In this document: piece by piece, positions 37,089-45,872 of the stretch
Layout of the letters: each line of letters begins with the position of its first letter
Numbering within the stretch: the first letter of the stretch is position 1
Origin: Sporolactobacillus nakayamae
Lineage (GTDB): Bacteria > Bacillota > Bacilli > Bacillales > Sporolactobacillaceae
Assembly (NCBI RefSeq): GCF_900113325.1
Contig: NZ_FOOY01000021.1
Span: 1 to 64,000 of the forward strand
DNA length: 64,000 bases
Reading direction: 5' to 3'
Notes under the pieces: generated by a model
The model's database searches: none
Told to the model about the DNA's origin: nothing
What the model saw: only the letters and a program-made list of their open reading frames with translations
Made by a program: the position numbers and the translations under genes

Positions 37089-40000
37089 ATGCTTGGCCTG
37101 AGCCACTATTACCAGCAAAAAGTAGATGAAATTCAAGCCGTACTAGAAGGCTATGAACAAGGGATGAGGCAGCAACTGGTGTCTGGACTGTCTGGTGGAG
37201 CAAAAGCACTGTGGATCGCGGCGCTTTACCAAAAAAGACAGCAAACAGCTGTTGTTGTCACCCATAATTTATATCAAGGACAGAAACTCTATAACGATTT
37301 AGAAGGTTTGATAGATTCGGAGGAGCTGTTTCTCTATCCGGCGAATGACTTGATTGCCTCAGAACTTGCTGTCGCCAGTCCGGAACTGCTTGCCCAGCGT
37401 ATCGATGTGCTGAACAGGCTCGCGCAGAACAGGAAAGCATTAATCATTATACCGGTTGCCGGTCTGAAAAAGCTGCTCGCTCCGCTCTATTTGTGGAAAG
37501 CGAGCCTAATGCATTTTGAGGCTGGAAAGACCGTGGATTTGAATGAGCTGTCACGTAAACTGACTGCGGTTGGCTATGAGCGGGAGACGATGGTCACCGG
37601 TCCGGGACAATTCAGTATTCGTGGTGGAATTATCGATATTTTTCCATTGACGGAGGAGCATCCGATTCGTATTGAATTGTTCGATGATGAAGTCGATTCT
37701 GTACGATTCTTCGACAGTGATTCTCAGCGCTCCTTGAAGATGATTCAAGGCAGCGTGCTGATCGGTCCGGCGAGCGAGCTGCTTCTTTATGAAGAAAACT
37801 ATTCGGTTGCTGCTGAAGGACTTGAACGGGAGCTCGCTAAAACGTTAGCCAGGGTGACGGATCAGAAAGCACAGGAACTGATCAGCGAACACATCGCTGC
37901 TGACATTGAATCATTAAAGCAGAAGCAGCCGTTTAACGGAATGAACAAGTATGCGTCTTTGATGTACAGCAAGTTAACAACCATCAGTGATTATTTGCCT
38001 AATGATACGCTCATCATTTTCGATGAGATCAGCCGAATTCAGGAAATGTCCGAGCAACTCGATCGTGAGGAAGCTGAGTGGCAGGTCGACATGCTGCAAA
38101 AGGGGGAGATGGTCGGCGAGCTGCCGTTAACAATGGATTGGCCGCAGCTGACGGATCGATTGACTCATCCGATTCTTTTGCTTTCGCTTTTCCTACGGTA
38201 TCATGGGCAATTCCAACCCCAGAATGTGATTGGCATGACGTGTCGCGCCATGCAGAATTTTCATGGGCAGATTCAGCTGCTCAAGACGGAAGTGGAGCGA
38301 TGGCAGAAAGGTGGATTTTCGGTTACCTTTCTCGCCTCGGATAAAGAGCGCGCGAAACGACTGGAGCAAGTGCTGTCGGATTATGGCGTTCAGGCAGAAT
38401 TAGTCACTCCCGAAACGCTGCCGATACAGGGCGTCAGTCAGATCACCATCGGTCAATTTGAGAACGGGTTCGAATTGCCGCTGAAGAGGATCGCTGTAGT
38501 CACAGAACGGGAAGTTTTTACGAAAAAGGCAGCGAAAGCGAATCACCGAGGAAAAAAATTAACCAACGCCGAACGACTAAAAAATTATAGTGAGCTCAAA
38601 GTCGGTGATTATGTTGTTCACGTGGATCACGGTATCGGTCGCTATGCTGGAATTGAGACGCTTGAAGTAAATGGCACTCATAAAGATTACATGCAAATCA
38701 TTTATAAAGGGAACGACAAGCTCTACGTTCCTGTAGAGCATATTGATCAGGTTCAGAAATATGTCAGCTCTGAAGGCAAGGAACCTAAGTTATACGCGCT
38801 TGGCGGTGGTGAATGGAAGAAAGTAAAGAGTAAAGCGCGTTCGTCAATTCAGGATATTGCCGATGATTTAATTAAGCTCTATGCACAACGAGAGGCGAGC
38901 AAAGGTTACGCCTTCGCCAAAGACAGTGAGGCGCAGCAAGAATTTGAAGCAGCCTTCCCGTACCAAGAAACTACAGATCAGCTTCAGGCGATTGAGGAGA
39001 TCAAAAAGGATATGGAAAAAGAAAAGCCAATGGATCGACTGCTCTGTGGTGACGTTGGCTATGGCAAAACTGAAGTTGCCTTGCGTGCAGCATTTAAAGC
39101 AATTGCGGATGGGAAACAAGTGGCACTGCTTGTTCCGACGACCATCCTCGCGCAGCAACACTTTGAAACAGCGAGTGAGCGTTTTGAGGATTTCCCAATT
39201 TCCATTGGCGTGCTCAGTCGTTTTCGCTCAAGGAAAGAACAATTGGAAACGCTTAAGGGATTAAAGGCGGGTACGGTCGATATGGTGATCGGAACACATC
39301 GCTTATTGTCGAAGGATGTTCAATACAAAGACCTTGGCCTACTGATTGTTGATGAAGAGCAGCGATTTGGCGTTACGCATAAAGAAAAAATTAAGCGTTT
39401 GAAGGCTAATGTTGATGTATTGACATTAACCGCGACGCCGATTCCCCGCACACTTCATATGTCAATGCTTGGCGTGCGTGACCTTTCAATTATTGAAACA
39501 CCGCCGGAGAATCGTTTTCCGGTTCAAACATTTGTCATGGAATACAATATGTCGCTCATTCGCGAGGCGATTGAGCGGGAGATGGCTCGTGGAGGACAGG
39601 TTTACTTCCTTTATAATCGCGTTGAAACGATACAGCGGATGGCGGAAATGATATCAAACCTTGTTCCCGATGCGGCAGTAACTTATGCGCATGGACAAAT
39701 GAAGGAATCGGAACTTGAATCGGCCATGATTGATTTTCTTGACGGGAACGCCGATGTACTCGTCAGCACAACGATCATTGAAACGGGTGTCGATATCCCG
39801 AATGTAAATACACTGATTGTCTATGACGCGGATCGAATGGGACTGGCTCAGTTGTATCAGCTGCGTGGACGAGTCGGACGTTCAAGCCGAGTAGCCTATG
39901 CGTATTTCACCTATCAACGCGACAAAGTGATGAATGAAGTGGCAGAAAAAAGGCTGCAGGCAATTAAGGAATTCACGGAGCTCGGATCTGGATTTAAGAT

Positions 40001-40640
40001 CGCCATGCGCGATCTGTCCATTCGCGGTGCCGGGAACTTGCTCGGTGCGCAGCAGCATGGATTTATCGATTCAGTCGGCTTTGATCTCTATTCCCAAATG
40101 CTTCAGGACGCGATCGCGGAACGCAGTAAAAAGGACCATACGCAGGCAAGTCAGAAACCGCCTAGAGTCACTATTGAAGTTGATACGGATGCATACATTC
40201 CGGATGTGTACATTGAAGATTCATTACAAAAAATTGATATGTATAAACGCTTCAAAGCTGCGGATTCACTTCAGGATGTGGCCGAACTCAAGGATGAAAT
40301 GATTGACCGATTCGGCGATTATCCTCGGGAAGTTGCCGACCTGTTCAAAGTCGCCGAGGTCCGTGTGACAGCAAATAAACTGATGATCGAAGAAATTAAA
40401 CAGCAAGGATTGGAAGTCAGGATTATCTTTTCCGAACTCGGTTGGAAATCCTTGGATCGTGAATCCTTATTTAAATCAATAAGCAAGATGGGTTTCGGTG
40501 TCGGTTTAGGCGCGAATGGGTCAAAAATGAACATAACCATCAAGCAGAATGCGCGAAACCCTGTACCGTTGCTTGAAGAAGTAGGCAAACTCCTCAGTGA
40601 AGTTGAACAATTGAAGGATCCCTCGCAGAAAGCAGGATAA
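37089..40640 (+). CDS. mfd: Transcription-repair coupling factor
   Basis: An 1183-residue ATP-dependent translocase that removes RNA polymerase stalled at DNA damage and recruits UvrA. The N-terminal UvrB-like part has [14 protein letters not shown]. The polymerase-interacting CarD-like domain is around 490-560 ([18 protein letters not shown]). The SF2 motor has [38 protein letters not shown] and the RGRVGRS arginine finger, and a C-terminal autoinhibitory domain follows. GAGGG precedes the ATG. Confidence 0.97.
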   Translation: MLGLSHYYQQKVDEIQAVLEGYEQGMRQQLVSGLSGGAKALWIAALYQKRQQTAVVVTHNLYQGQKLYNDLEGLIDSEELFLYPANDLIASELAVASPELLAQRIDVLNRLAQNRKALIIIPVAGLKKLLAPLYLWKASLMHFEAGKTVDLNELSRKLTAVGYERETMVTGPGQFSIRGGIIDIFPLTEEHPIRIELFDDEVDSVRFFDSDSQRSLKMIQGSVLIGPASELLLYEENYSVAAEGLERELAKTLARVTDQKAQELISEHIAADIESLKQKQPFNGMNKYASLMYSKLTTISDYLPNDTLIIFDEISRIQEMSEQLDREEAEWQVDMLQKGEMVGELPLTMDWPQLTDRLTHPILLLSLFLRYHGQFQPQNVIGMTCRAMQNFHGQIQLLKTEVERWQKGGFSVTFLASDKERAKRLEQVLSDYGVQAELVTPETLPIQGVSQITIGQFENGFELPLKRIAVVTEREVFTKKAAKANHRGKKLTNAERLKNYSELKVGDYVVHVDHGIGRYAGIETLEVNGTHKDYMQIIYKGNDKLYVPVEHIDQVQKYVSSEGKEPKLYALGGGEWKKVKSKARSSIQDIADDLIKLYAQREASKGYAFAKDSEAQQEFEAAFPYQETTDQLQAIEEIKKDMEKEKPMDRLLCGDVGYGKTEVALRAAFKAIADGKQVALLVPTTILAQQHFETASERFEDFPISIGVLSRFRSRKEQLETLKGLKAGTVDMVIGTHRLLSKDVQYKDLGLLIVDEEQRFGVTHKEKIKRLKANVDVLTLTATPIPRTLHMSMLGVRDLSIIETPPENRFPVQTFVMEYNMSLIREAIEREMARGGQVYFLYNRVETIQRMAEMISNLVPDAAVTYAHGQMKESELESAMIDFLDGNADVLVSTTIIETGVDIPNVNTLIVYDADRMGLAQLYQLRGRVGRSSRVAYAYFTYQRDKVMNEVAEKRLQAIKEFTELGSGFKIAMRDLSIRGAGNLLGAQQHGFIDSVGFDLYSQMLQDAIAERSKKDHTQASQKPPRVTIEVDTDAYIPDVYIEDSLQKIDMYKRFKAADSLQDVAELKDEMIDRFGDYPREVADLFKVAEVRVTANKLMIEEIKQQGLEVRIIFSELGWKSLDRESLFKSISKMGFGVGLGANGSKMNITIKQNARNPVPLLEEVGKLLSEVEQLKDPSQKAG

Positions 40641-40655
40641 TTTTGGGGAAAAATG

Positions 40656-40684
40656 CATACTTTGACCAGTAGCGTAGATAATAA
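40656..40684 (+). promoter_or_regulatory. Candidate sigma-G promoter of spoVT
   Basis: GCATA (40656-40660), 17-bp spacer and GATAATA (40678-40684) fit the sigma-G consensus except for G instead of C at the first -10 position. B. subtilis spoVT is transcribed by sigma-G in the forespore. Confidence 0.62.
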
Positions 40685-40734
40685 TACAAGGAATAGATGA
40701 TTTTTGCGGAAGCGGAAAGAGAGGACATCCTTGT

Positions 40735-41271
40735 ATGAAAGCAACTGGCATTGTCCGTCGGATTGACGATCTTGGGCGGGTGGTTATTCCCAAAGAAATA
40801 CGGCGCACGCTTCGTATACGTGAAGGTGACCCACTGGAAATATTCGTTGATCATGATGGTGAAGTGATTTTAAAAAAATATTCACCAATGAGTGAGCTTG
40901 GCGATTTTGCGAAGGAATATGCGGAGTCGTTAGCGGAAAATTCGGGTAAATTAACGCTAGTTAGTGATCGTGATGCAGTCATTGCGGTCGCCGGTGGTTC
41001 AAAAAAAGACTTTTTGGAAAGACGCTTACTGTCGGTTCCTGAAAAATCAATGGAACAGCGACAAACCATTTTAGAGCAAAATCGCGGAGAACCTTTAATG
41101 GAAGGACATGAAAATTTGTCCGGTCCCTATGTGATCGCTCCTATAATAGCTGGGGGCGACCCAATCGGGACTATTATTCTAATTGATAAGGATAAGAAAC
41201 AGATGGGTGATATTGAGGTGAAGCTCGCAGAGACAGCAGCCGGCTTCCTTGGAAGACAAATGGAGCATTAA
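40735..41271 (+). CDS. spoVT: Stage V sporulation regulator SpoVT
   Basis: A 178-residue forespore regulator that modulates sigma-G-dependent genes. An N-terminal AbrB-type swapped-hairpin DNA-binding domain (KATGIVRRIDDLGRVVIPKE, RRTLRIREGDPLEIF) is followed by a GAF-like domain (about 55-178). Transcribed from a likely sigma-G promoter 50 nt upstream. A terminator follows. Confidence 0.96.
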   Translation: MKATGIVRRIDDLGRVVIPKEIRRTLRIREGDPLEIFVDHDGEVILKKYSPMSELGDFAKEYAESLAENSGKLTLVSDRDAVIAVAGGSKKDFLERRLLSVPEKSMEQRQTILEQNRGEPLMEGHENLSGPYVIAPIIAGGDPIGTIILIDKDKKQMGDIEVKLAETAAGFLGRQMEH

Positions 41272-41287
41272 CCACCACATACATGAA

Positions 41288-41314
41288 AAGAGGCGGAATC
41301 ATCGCCTCTTTTTC
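41288..41314 (+). terminator. Terminator after spoVT
   Basis: AAGAGGCG (41288-41295) pairs with CGCCTCTT (41303-41310), then TTTT. Confidence 0.85.
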
Positions 41315-41458
41315 GTTTGGGACTTGATAAGCCGCTTGGCGTGGGCGGTGATGATCATCAGTCAACGCGTGACTGCGACAGTGTCACAAATTCAAAACAC
41401 CATGCGGGCAAGTTATGTTATAATCCTTTGTATAATTTAGGGAAAAGCGAGAGAATTT

Positions 41459-43057
41459 ATGGGCAACGAAAAGACAGAAAGCCACCTAGTGTGGAGAGGC
41501 GCTGCAATTTTAACCGGCGCTGCTCTGCTTGTCAAAATATTGAGCGCGCTCTACAGGCTGCCTTATCAAAATCTTGCTGGTGATATCGGTTTCTATGTAT
41601 ATCAGCAAATCTATCCTTTTTACGCCTTGGCCGTTGCGCTAGGCAGTACAGGATTTCCGATCGTTATTTCGAAATATATGGCCGAAGCAAATGAAGGAGT
41701 TGGCATTAAGGCGTCTGTTCAGAGGCATGCGCTCATTGCCTTGCTCTTTCTATGCGGCTTATTTTTTGTTGGGCTGTTTTTCTTTGCGCGTCCGTTAACG
41801 ACGATGATCGGTGATCGACATCTCACCGGATTGGTTCGTATTGCGGCAATGGCTTACTTATTTGTTCCAATTGTCGCCCTTCTGCGCGGCAACTTTCAGG
41901 GAGATAAGGAAAACATGCTGCCCACGGCCCTATCCCAGATTATCGAGCAGGCTGCGCGTGTCTGCTTTATCCTTGCTGCTTCATGGTACCTATTTGTCAA
42001 TCAAGGAAGTGCTTATGAATTTGGAGCGGCGGCGACATCAGGCTCTGCACTTGCTCCGCTTGTCACGATCACAGTCCTGCTTTTCTTTCTACCTCAAAAA
42101 AGAGCATTCGTCCGCGACTTGTTCTCATTCTCCCGGGCAGTTGACTGGCGACTCGTCGGTACACTAATGATCAGCGGCTGCCTTTTTTCCGTTCTTGCAG
42201 TACCCTTGCTACCATTTCAACTAGTGGATTCGCTGACAGTGCTTCGGCTTTTGGATAAGCTTCATCTTGCCGATCCTCGAGCAGAGAAAGGGATCTATGA
42301 TCGGGCTTACATACTTACCCAGTTCGGCATGATTGCTGCGACATCGTTGACAGCCGCAATTGTGCCCCGACTCGCACAGCTCGCCTCACTAAAAAAACGG
42401 CATGACTTTCAGATTGAAGCCACACTCGTGATAAAAGTAAGCCTGGCGCTTGGTGCGGCGGCAGCGGCAGGTCTTATTACGATCAGCCGTGAAGTGAACA
42501 TCATGCTGTTTCGGAATGCCCAGGGGACAACGGCATTCGCCATTGCTGCGCTCACGATGCTGACACTATCCCTTCTTTTAACTGCCTCGGGTGTTTTAGA
42601 GGCGACCGGAAAACCATGGATTCCCATTTATTTTTTAATCATTGGTACGGGTGTCAAAGGTATCGGCAATTATTTGCTCGTTCCGCACTTTTCGATTGTC
42701 GGCGCGGCGATCGCAACCTGCGGGGGAACAGCTGCCGCCGCTGGGTTGAGTCTTTTCTATTTACGCCAAGCCGCATTAATGAAGCGCCTCGGGTGGAGGA
42801 TTGGTATAAAATTAGCTGCCGCTATTACGGGTATGTGTATGATTGTGCTGCTGGGTAAAATGGTTATTAGCCATTTGACAAAATCACTGCCCGTGCGGCC
42901 GGCAGCAGCAATTATTGCTCTATCGGGAGCTGTTTTTGGCGGAATCACGTTTATTGCACTTCTTTATGTGCTGCGTTTTCTTGACGCTCAGGATGTGAAA
43001 CGTTTGCCCAATCCGCGGCATAAGAGGCGTGAGCTTCCTTCGAGCAAGCAAGTCTAA
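41459..43057 (+). CDS. yabM: SpoVB/YabM-like polysaccharide flippase (MOP superfamily)
   Basis: A 532-residue integral membrane protein with about 14 hydrophobic segments, of the SpoVB/MurJ-like oligosaccharidyl-lipid flippase group. It begins with the family pattern RGAAILTGAALLVKILSALYRLPYQNLAGDIGFYVYQ (positions ~12-50). It probably moves lipid-linked cell-wall or polysaccharide precursors across the membrane. The location between spoVT and yabO is that of B. subtilis yabM. GGAAAAGCGAGAG precedes the ATG. Confidence 0.88.
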   Translation: MGNEKTESHLVWRGAAILTGAALLVKILSALYRLPYQNLAGDIGFYVYQQIYPFYALAVALGSTGFPIVISKYMAEANEGVGIKASVQRHALIALLFLCGLFFVGLFFFARPLTTMIGDRHLTGLVRIAAMAYLFVPIVALLRGNFQGDKENMLPTALSQIIEQAARVCFILAASWYLFVNQGSAYEFGAAATSGSALAPLVTITVLLFFLPQKRAFVRDLFSFSRAVDWRLVGTLMISGCLFSVLAVPLLPFQLVDSLTVLRLLDKLHLADPRAEKGIYDRAYILTQFGMIAATSLTAAIVPRLAQLASLKKRHDFQIEATLVIKVSLALGAAAAAGLITISREVNIMLFRNAQGTTAFAIAALTMLTLSLLLTASGVLEATGKPWIPIYFLIIGTGVKGIGNYLLVPHFSIVGAAIATCGGTAAAAGLSLFYLRQAALMKRLGWRIGIKLAAAITGMCMIVLLGKMVISHLTKSLPVRPAAAIIALSGAVFGGITFIALLYVLRFLDAQDVKRLPNPRHKRRELPSSKQV

Positions 43058-43182
43058 AAGACAAGAAGCGATAGCGATAACTGTGATCAACAGTCAAGTT
43101 ATGTTAAAATGAAAAAAATGATGGCAATGCAAATTTGGACGGGTTTGTTACGAATTGACTATTCTTACGGAGGGACACATTG

Positions 43183-43458
43183 ATGAATAAAAATGAATTA
43201 ATAAATAAAGTAGCGGAAAAGACAGGCATTTCGAAAAAGGAAACAGAGTCGGTCATAAACGAGGCTCTCGATCAGGTTATGGACACACTTTCTAAAGGGG
43301 AAAAGGCTCAATTTGTCGGGTTCGGAACGTTTGAAGTTCGACAACGAGCGAGCAGGACAGGCCGCAATCCGCAAACGGGAGAGACCATCACCATTCCTTC
43401 AACGAGTGTGCCCGGATTTCGAGCGGGAAATAAATTTAAGGATGCAGTGAAAAAATGA
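43183..43458 (+). CDS. hup: HU-family DNA-binding protein
   Basis: A 91-residue histone-like protein with the HU pattern: ELINKVAEKTGISKK, FVGFGTFEVRQRASRTGRNPQTG and the DNA-arm proline in TITIPSTSVPGFRAG. It bends and compacts DNA. The second of two adjacent starts (ATG 43183) follows GGAGGGAC; TTG 43180 is rejected. In B. subtilis the main HU gene is elsewhere and yabN (MazG domain) lies in this position. It overlaps rqcP by four bases. Confidence 0.94.
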   Translation: MNKNELINKVAEKTGISKKETESVINEALDQVMDTLSKGEKAQFVGFGTFEVRQRASRTGRNPQTGETITIPSTSVPGFRAGNKFKDAVKK

Positions 43459-43715
43459 GATTGGACAAATACTTGAAAATATCCCGTTTAATAAAGCGAA
43501 GGACAGTAGCCAAGGAACTTGCCGATCAAGGGCGTGTCGACATTAATGGTCAGCCGGGCAAGGCCAGCTCCAATGTCGCCGTCGGCGATGTTCTGACGCT
43601 TCATTTCGGTCAAAAACCGATGACCGTCCGTATTTTGCTGCTCAAGGAAGTTGTCAAAAAAGAAGAAGCCGCTTCACTCTATGAAGTGGTTAATGAACAA
43701 TCTGCAAGCAAATAA
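43455..43715 (+). CDS. rqcP: Ribosome quality control factor RqcP (YabO)
   Basis: An 86-residue S4-domain RNA-binding protein (MRLDKYLKISRLIKRRTVAKELADQGRV split at the helix). With RqcH it adds C-terminal alanine tails to stalled nascent chains on the 50S subunit. The ATG overlaps the HU stop. The C-terminal EVVNEQ tail is family-like. Confidence 0.93.
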   Translation: MRLDKYLKISRLIKRRTVAKELADQGRVDINGQPGKASSNVAVGDVLTLHFGQKPMTVRILLLKEVVKKEEAASLYEVVNEQSASK

Positions 43716-43806
43716 ACCAAGAAAAAAACAAATGATATCAGCTCCCTTCCCAGGTTCTAAATGGGACAGCTTCCTCATAATGTATGGAAAAGAGGAGGGG
43801 AGTCCG

Positions 43807-44115
43807 ATGAGTCAATTCTATTCGTCACAGATCCCAAGTAAAGACAAGCCGGTGCAAAATCAGAACATCATCGTGAAAGATCGGAAGTCAATCGAGATCA
43901 CAGGTGTCAAGCATGTAGACAGCTTTGATCATGAAGAATTCCTTCTTGAGACGGTGCTGGGCTATCTTGCTGTACGGGGTTCAGGTCTGAAAATGCAAAA
44001 TCTGAATGTTGAGCAGGGACAGGTATTGATTGAGGGTCAAATCATTGAAATCAGCTATCTGGACGATCAAGGCGGAGAAGCGAATAAAGGCTTCTTCAGC
44101 AAGCTGTTTCGATGA
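43807..44115 (+). CDS. yabP: Sporulation protein YabP
   Basis: A 102-residue YabP/YqfC-family protein with NIIVKDRKSIEITGVKHVDSFD and a C-terminal KLFR. In B. subtilis it is made in the mother cell under sigma-E and is needed for normal sporulation. The ATG at 43807 has GGAGGGGAG upstream; a longer frame from 43651 overlaps rqcP and is not credible. It overlaps yabQ by ATGA. Confidence 0.92.
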   Translation: MSQFYSSQIPSKDKPVQNQNIIVKDRKSIEITGVKHVDSFDHEEFLLETVLGYLAVRGSGLKMQNLNVEQGQVLIEGQIIEISYLDDQGGEANKGFFSKLFR

Positions 44116-44690
44116 CACTTGAAGAACAATATGTCTCGCTCATGCTGATGATTGCCATGGGTGTGTGGTTCGGCGCTTCTTTTTCGATCTATCAATATTT
44201 CGTGCACCCGAAAAAAGGACGCCGATGGATCTTGTTGATTTCAGACCCTCTCTTTTGGATTGTACAGGCCCTGCTGCTTTTTTCTTTGCTTTTGCCTGTT
44301 AACGAAGGACAACTGCGCTTTTACTATTTTTTAGGTATCCTGCTTGGTTTCGCGTGTTACAAAGCAATTTTAGAAAACGCTTTTATGCGATTGTTCGGCA
44401 GAATTATTGCCGCGATTGTCCGAGTGGGGCGTTTTACCGCAAAAACTGTCTATAATTTATTGATCTATCCGCTTTTTTTCCTATTGATGCTTGCGTATAG
44501 ATTGTGTAGAATGACAGTAAACACCGTATTGAAAGTGGCACTCTTTCTGATTTCTATTCCTTTGAAAATTTTAAGAGGCGTGATTCGGCTGATCGTGCCG
44601 GATCAATGGCGGCTCTTTCTTATAAAGAAAAGGATACAAATCCAGCAGCAATTCGGGAAATGGGTGTCACGGTTCACAAGACGGAAATGA
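44112..44690 (+). CDS. yabQ: Spore cortex biosynthesis protein YabQ
   Basis: A 192-residue membrane protein with about five hydrophobic segments and a basic C-terminus. LEEQYVSLMLMIAMGVWFGAS and an FYYFLGILLG helix are typical of YabQ, which is required for cortex peptidoglycan formation in the mother cell. Translationally coupled to yabP. Confidence 0.88.
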   Translation: MTLEEQYVSLMLMIAMGVWFGASFSIYQYFVHPKKGRRWILLISDPLFWIVQALLLFSLLLPVNEGQLRFYYFLGILLGFACYKAILENAFMRLFGRIIAAIVRVGRFTAKTVYNLLIYPLFFLLMLAYRLCRMTVNTVLKVALFLISIPLKILRGVIRLIVPDQWRLFLIKKRIQIQQQFGKWVSRFTRRK

Positions 44691-44708
44691 TCGGAGGGGA
44701 ACGAACGT

Positions 44709-45089
44709 ATGGGAAGTGCCGGTGCGGAGCGAGTCACTCGGTTGCAGACGAACTATTTGCAATCGCATGAGATGAATGAAAAGAGAAAACGAAAACGGCG
44801 TAAGGGATTAATTCGGCGCCTAGTCGCTTTCTTCACTGTCTTCGCCTTGGTCTGCACATTCATGATTTCCTCTCTGATTTCGCAATCTCATCAACTTAAT
44901 AGAGTCCTGCAAACAAAAGCAGGTCTTGCAAAGCAGTTGGATCAATCGAAGCTTCAAGCAGGTCAACTGAAGAAGCGTATTAAGCTGCTTCACGATAAGA
45001 AATATATTGGAGAGATTGCCAGACGCGATTACCTTTTATCAAATAAAGGCGAAATTATTTTTTCAAAACCCAATCACGACAAGGATTGA
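44709..45089 (+). CDS. divIC: Cell division protein DivIC
   Basis: A 126-residue bitopic membrane protein: a very basic cytoplasmic segment (KRKRKRRKGLIRR), one transmembrane helix (about 38-58) and an extracytoplasmic coiled coil with the conserved YIGEIARRDYLLSNKGEIIF end. It forms a division complex with FtsL and DivIB. GGAGGGG precedes the ATG. The promoter of yabR overlaps its 3' end. Confidence 0.93.
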   Translation: MGSAGAERVTRLQTNYLQSHEMNEKRKRKRRKGLIRRLVAFFTVFALVCTFMISSLISQSHQLNRVLQTKAGLAKQLDQSKLQAGQLKKRIKLLHDKKYIGEIARRDYLLSNKGEIIFSKPNHDKD

Positions 45090-45115
45090 CAGGCACTTTT
45101 TTTGCTATGTATAAT
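45086..45115 (+). promoter_or_regulatory. Sigma-A promoter of yabR
   Basis: TTGACA (45086-45091), 18-bp spacer, TATAAT (45110-45115): both perfect consensus boxes, starting inside the divIC stop region. Confidence 0.85.
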
Positions 45116-45156
45116 AATATAATTAGTGATACTAATTTAGGAGGAAGCTTTTTTTT

Positions 45157-45579
45157 ATGTCAATTGAAGCAGGCAGCAAGCTGAAGGGTAAAGTTTCAGG
45201 AATTACGAATTTCGGAGCCTTCGTTGATTTACCCGACGGGAAAACAGGGCTGGTTCATATCAGTGAGGTAGCGGATCGATACGTGAAAGATATTCACGAT
45301 GTTTTGTCAGTTGGTGATGAAGTTACGGTTAAAGTGTTTCAGGTCGCTCCTGATGGAAAGATCGGTCTGTCTATCCGTAAAGCTGTCGATAAACCAAAGG
45401 CCGCACCGTCGTCATCGTCGAGAGGTCCAAGGCACGGTGGAGGAAAAAGATTTACAACACGCGCACCGAGTTTTGAGGACAAAATTTCCCAATATCTGAA
45501 AGATAGTGAGGATCGTCTTTCGACAATTAAGCGTCAGACAGAATCCAAACGTGGGGGACGCGGTGCAAGAAGAGGGTAA
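45157..45579 (+). CDS. yabR: S1-domain RNA-binding protein YabR
   Basis: A 140-residue protein with one S1 domain (GSKLKGKVSGITNFGAFVDL, GLVHISEVADRYVKD, about 5-75) and a basic Gly/Arg/Ser-rich tail. Related general-stress-13-type proteins associate with ribosomes. GGAGGAAG lies before the ATG and a strong promoter upstream. In B. subtilis two tRNA genes lie near here; none is seen in the following 290 bp. Confidence 0.9.
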   Translation: MSIEAGSKLKGKVSGITNFGAFVDLPDGKTGLVHISEVADRYVKDIHDVLSVGDEVTVKVFQVAPDGKIGLSIRKAVDKPKAAPSSSSRGPRHGGGKRFTTRAPSFEDKISQYLKDSEDRLSTIKRQTESKRGGRGARRG

Positions 45580-45617
45580 ATGCGGCTTCTGAAAGTTTCC
45601 ATATATAGATCAAAACA

Positions 45618-45650
45618 AACACTCAGGCTAAAGAGCTTGGGTGTTTTTTC
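45618..45650 (+). terminator. Terminator after yabR
   Basis: AACACTCAGGCT (45618-45629) pairs with AGCTTGGGTGTT with two G-U pairs around AAAG, followed by six T. Confidence 0.82.
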
Positions 45651-45718
45651 TGCGTTTAGAACGAATAGAGCTTCTAGCAGATTTAGGTGTGTGTGCTCCT
45701 TGATCATTCGGGCCTTTA

Positions 45719-45847
45719 ATCGACAGCCTGCACGTTCGAATGTCAATTTTGGATGAACATTAAGAAAGCCGTCGAAGTTTTTTTGAATACAAGCTCGCAA
45801 TTCTGACAAATTATGAACGTCTACTATGCTTTAATGGATCATACAAT
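45719..45847 (+). promoter_or_regulatory. Possible Spo0A-controlled promoter region of spoIIE
   Basis: Spo0A-box-like strings occur at 45719-45725 (TCGACAG, reverse), 45770-45776 (CGTCGAA) and 45801-45808 (TTCTGACA). A weak sigma-A-like pair CTGACA (45803-45808) and TATGCT (45825-45830) has a 16-bp spacer, and TACAAT lies at 45842. spoIIE is a Spo0A target in B. subtilis. The matches are individually weak. Confidence 0.3.
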
Positions 45848-45872
45848 CATAAGTTAAAAGGCGGCGAGCGAT

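Noticed and set aside
37551-37748. Minus-strand frames within mfd and other large genes
   Set aside because: They are antisense shadows of clearly coding plus-strand genes.
45580-45872. tRNA genes between yabR and spoIIE, as in B. subtilis
   Set aside because: No cloverleaf or T-loop GTTCRA sequence in the expected setting was found; only a terminator and possible spoIIE control sites are present.
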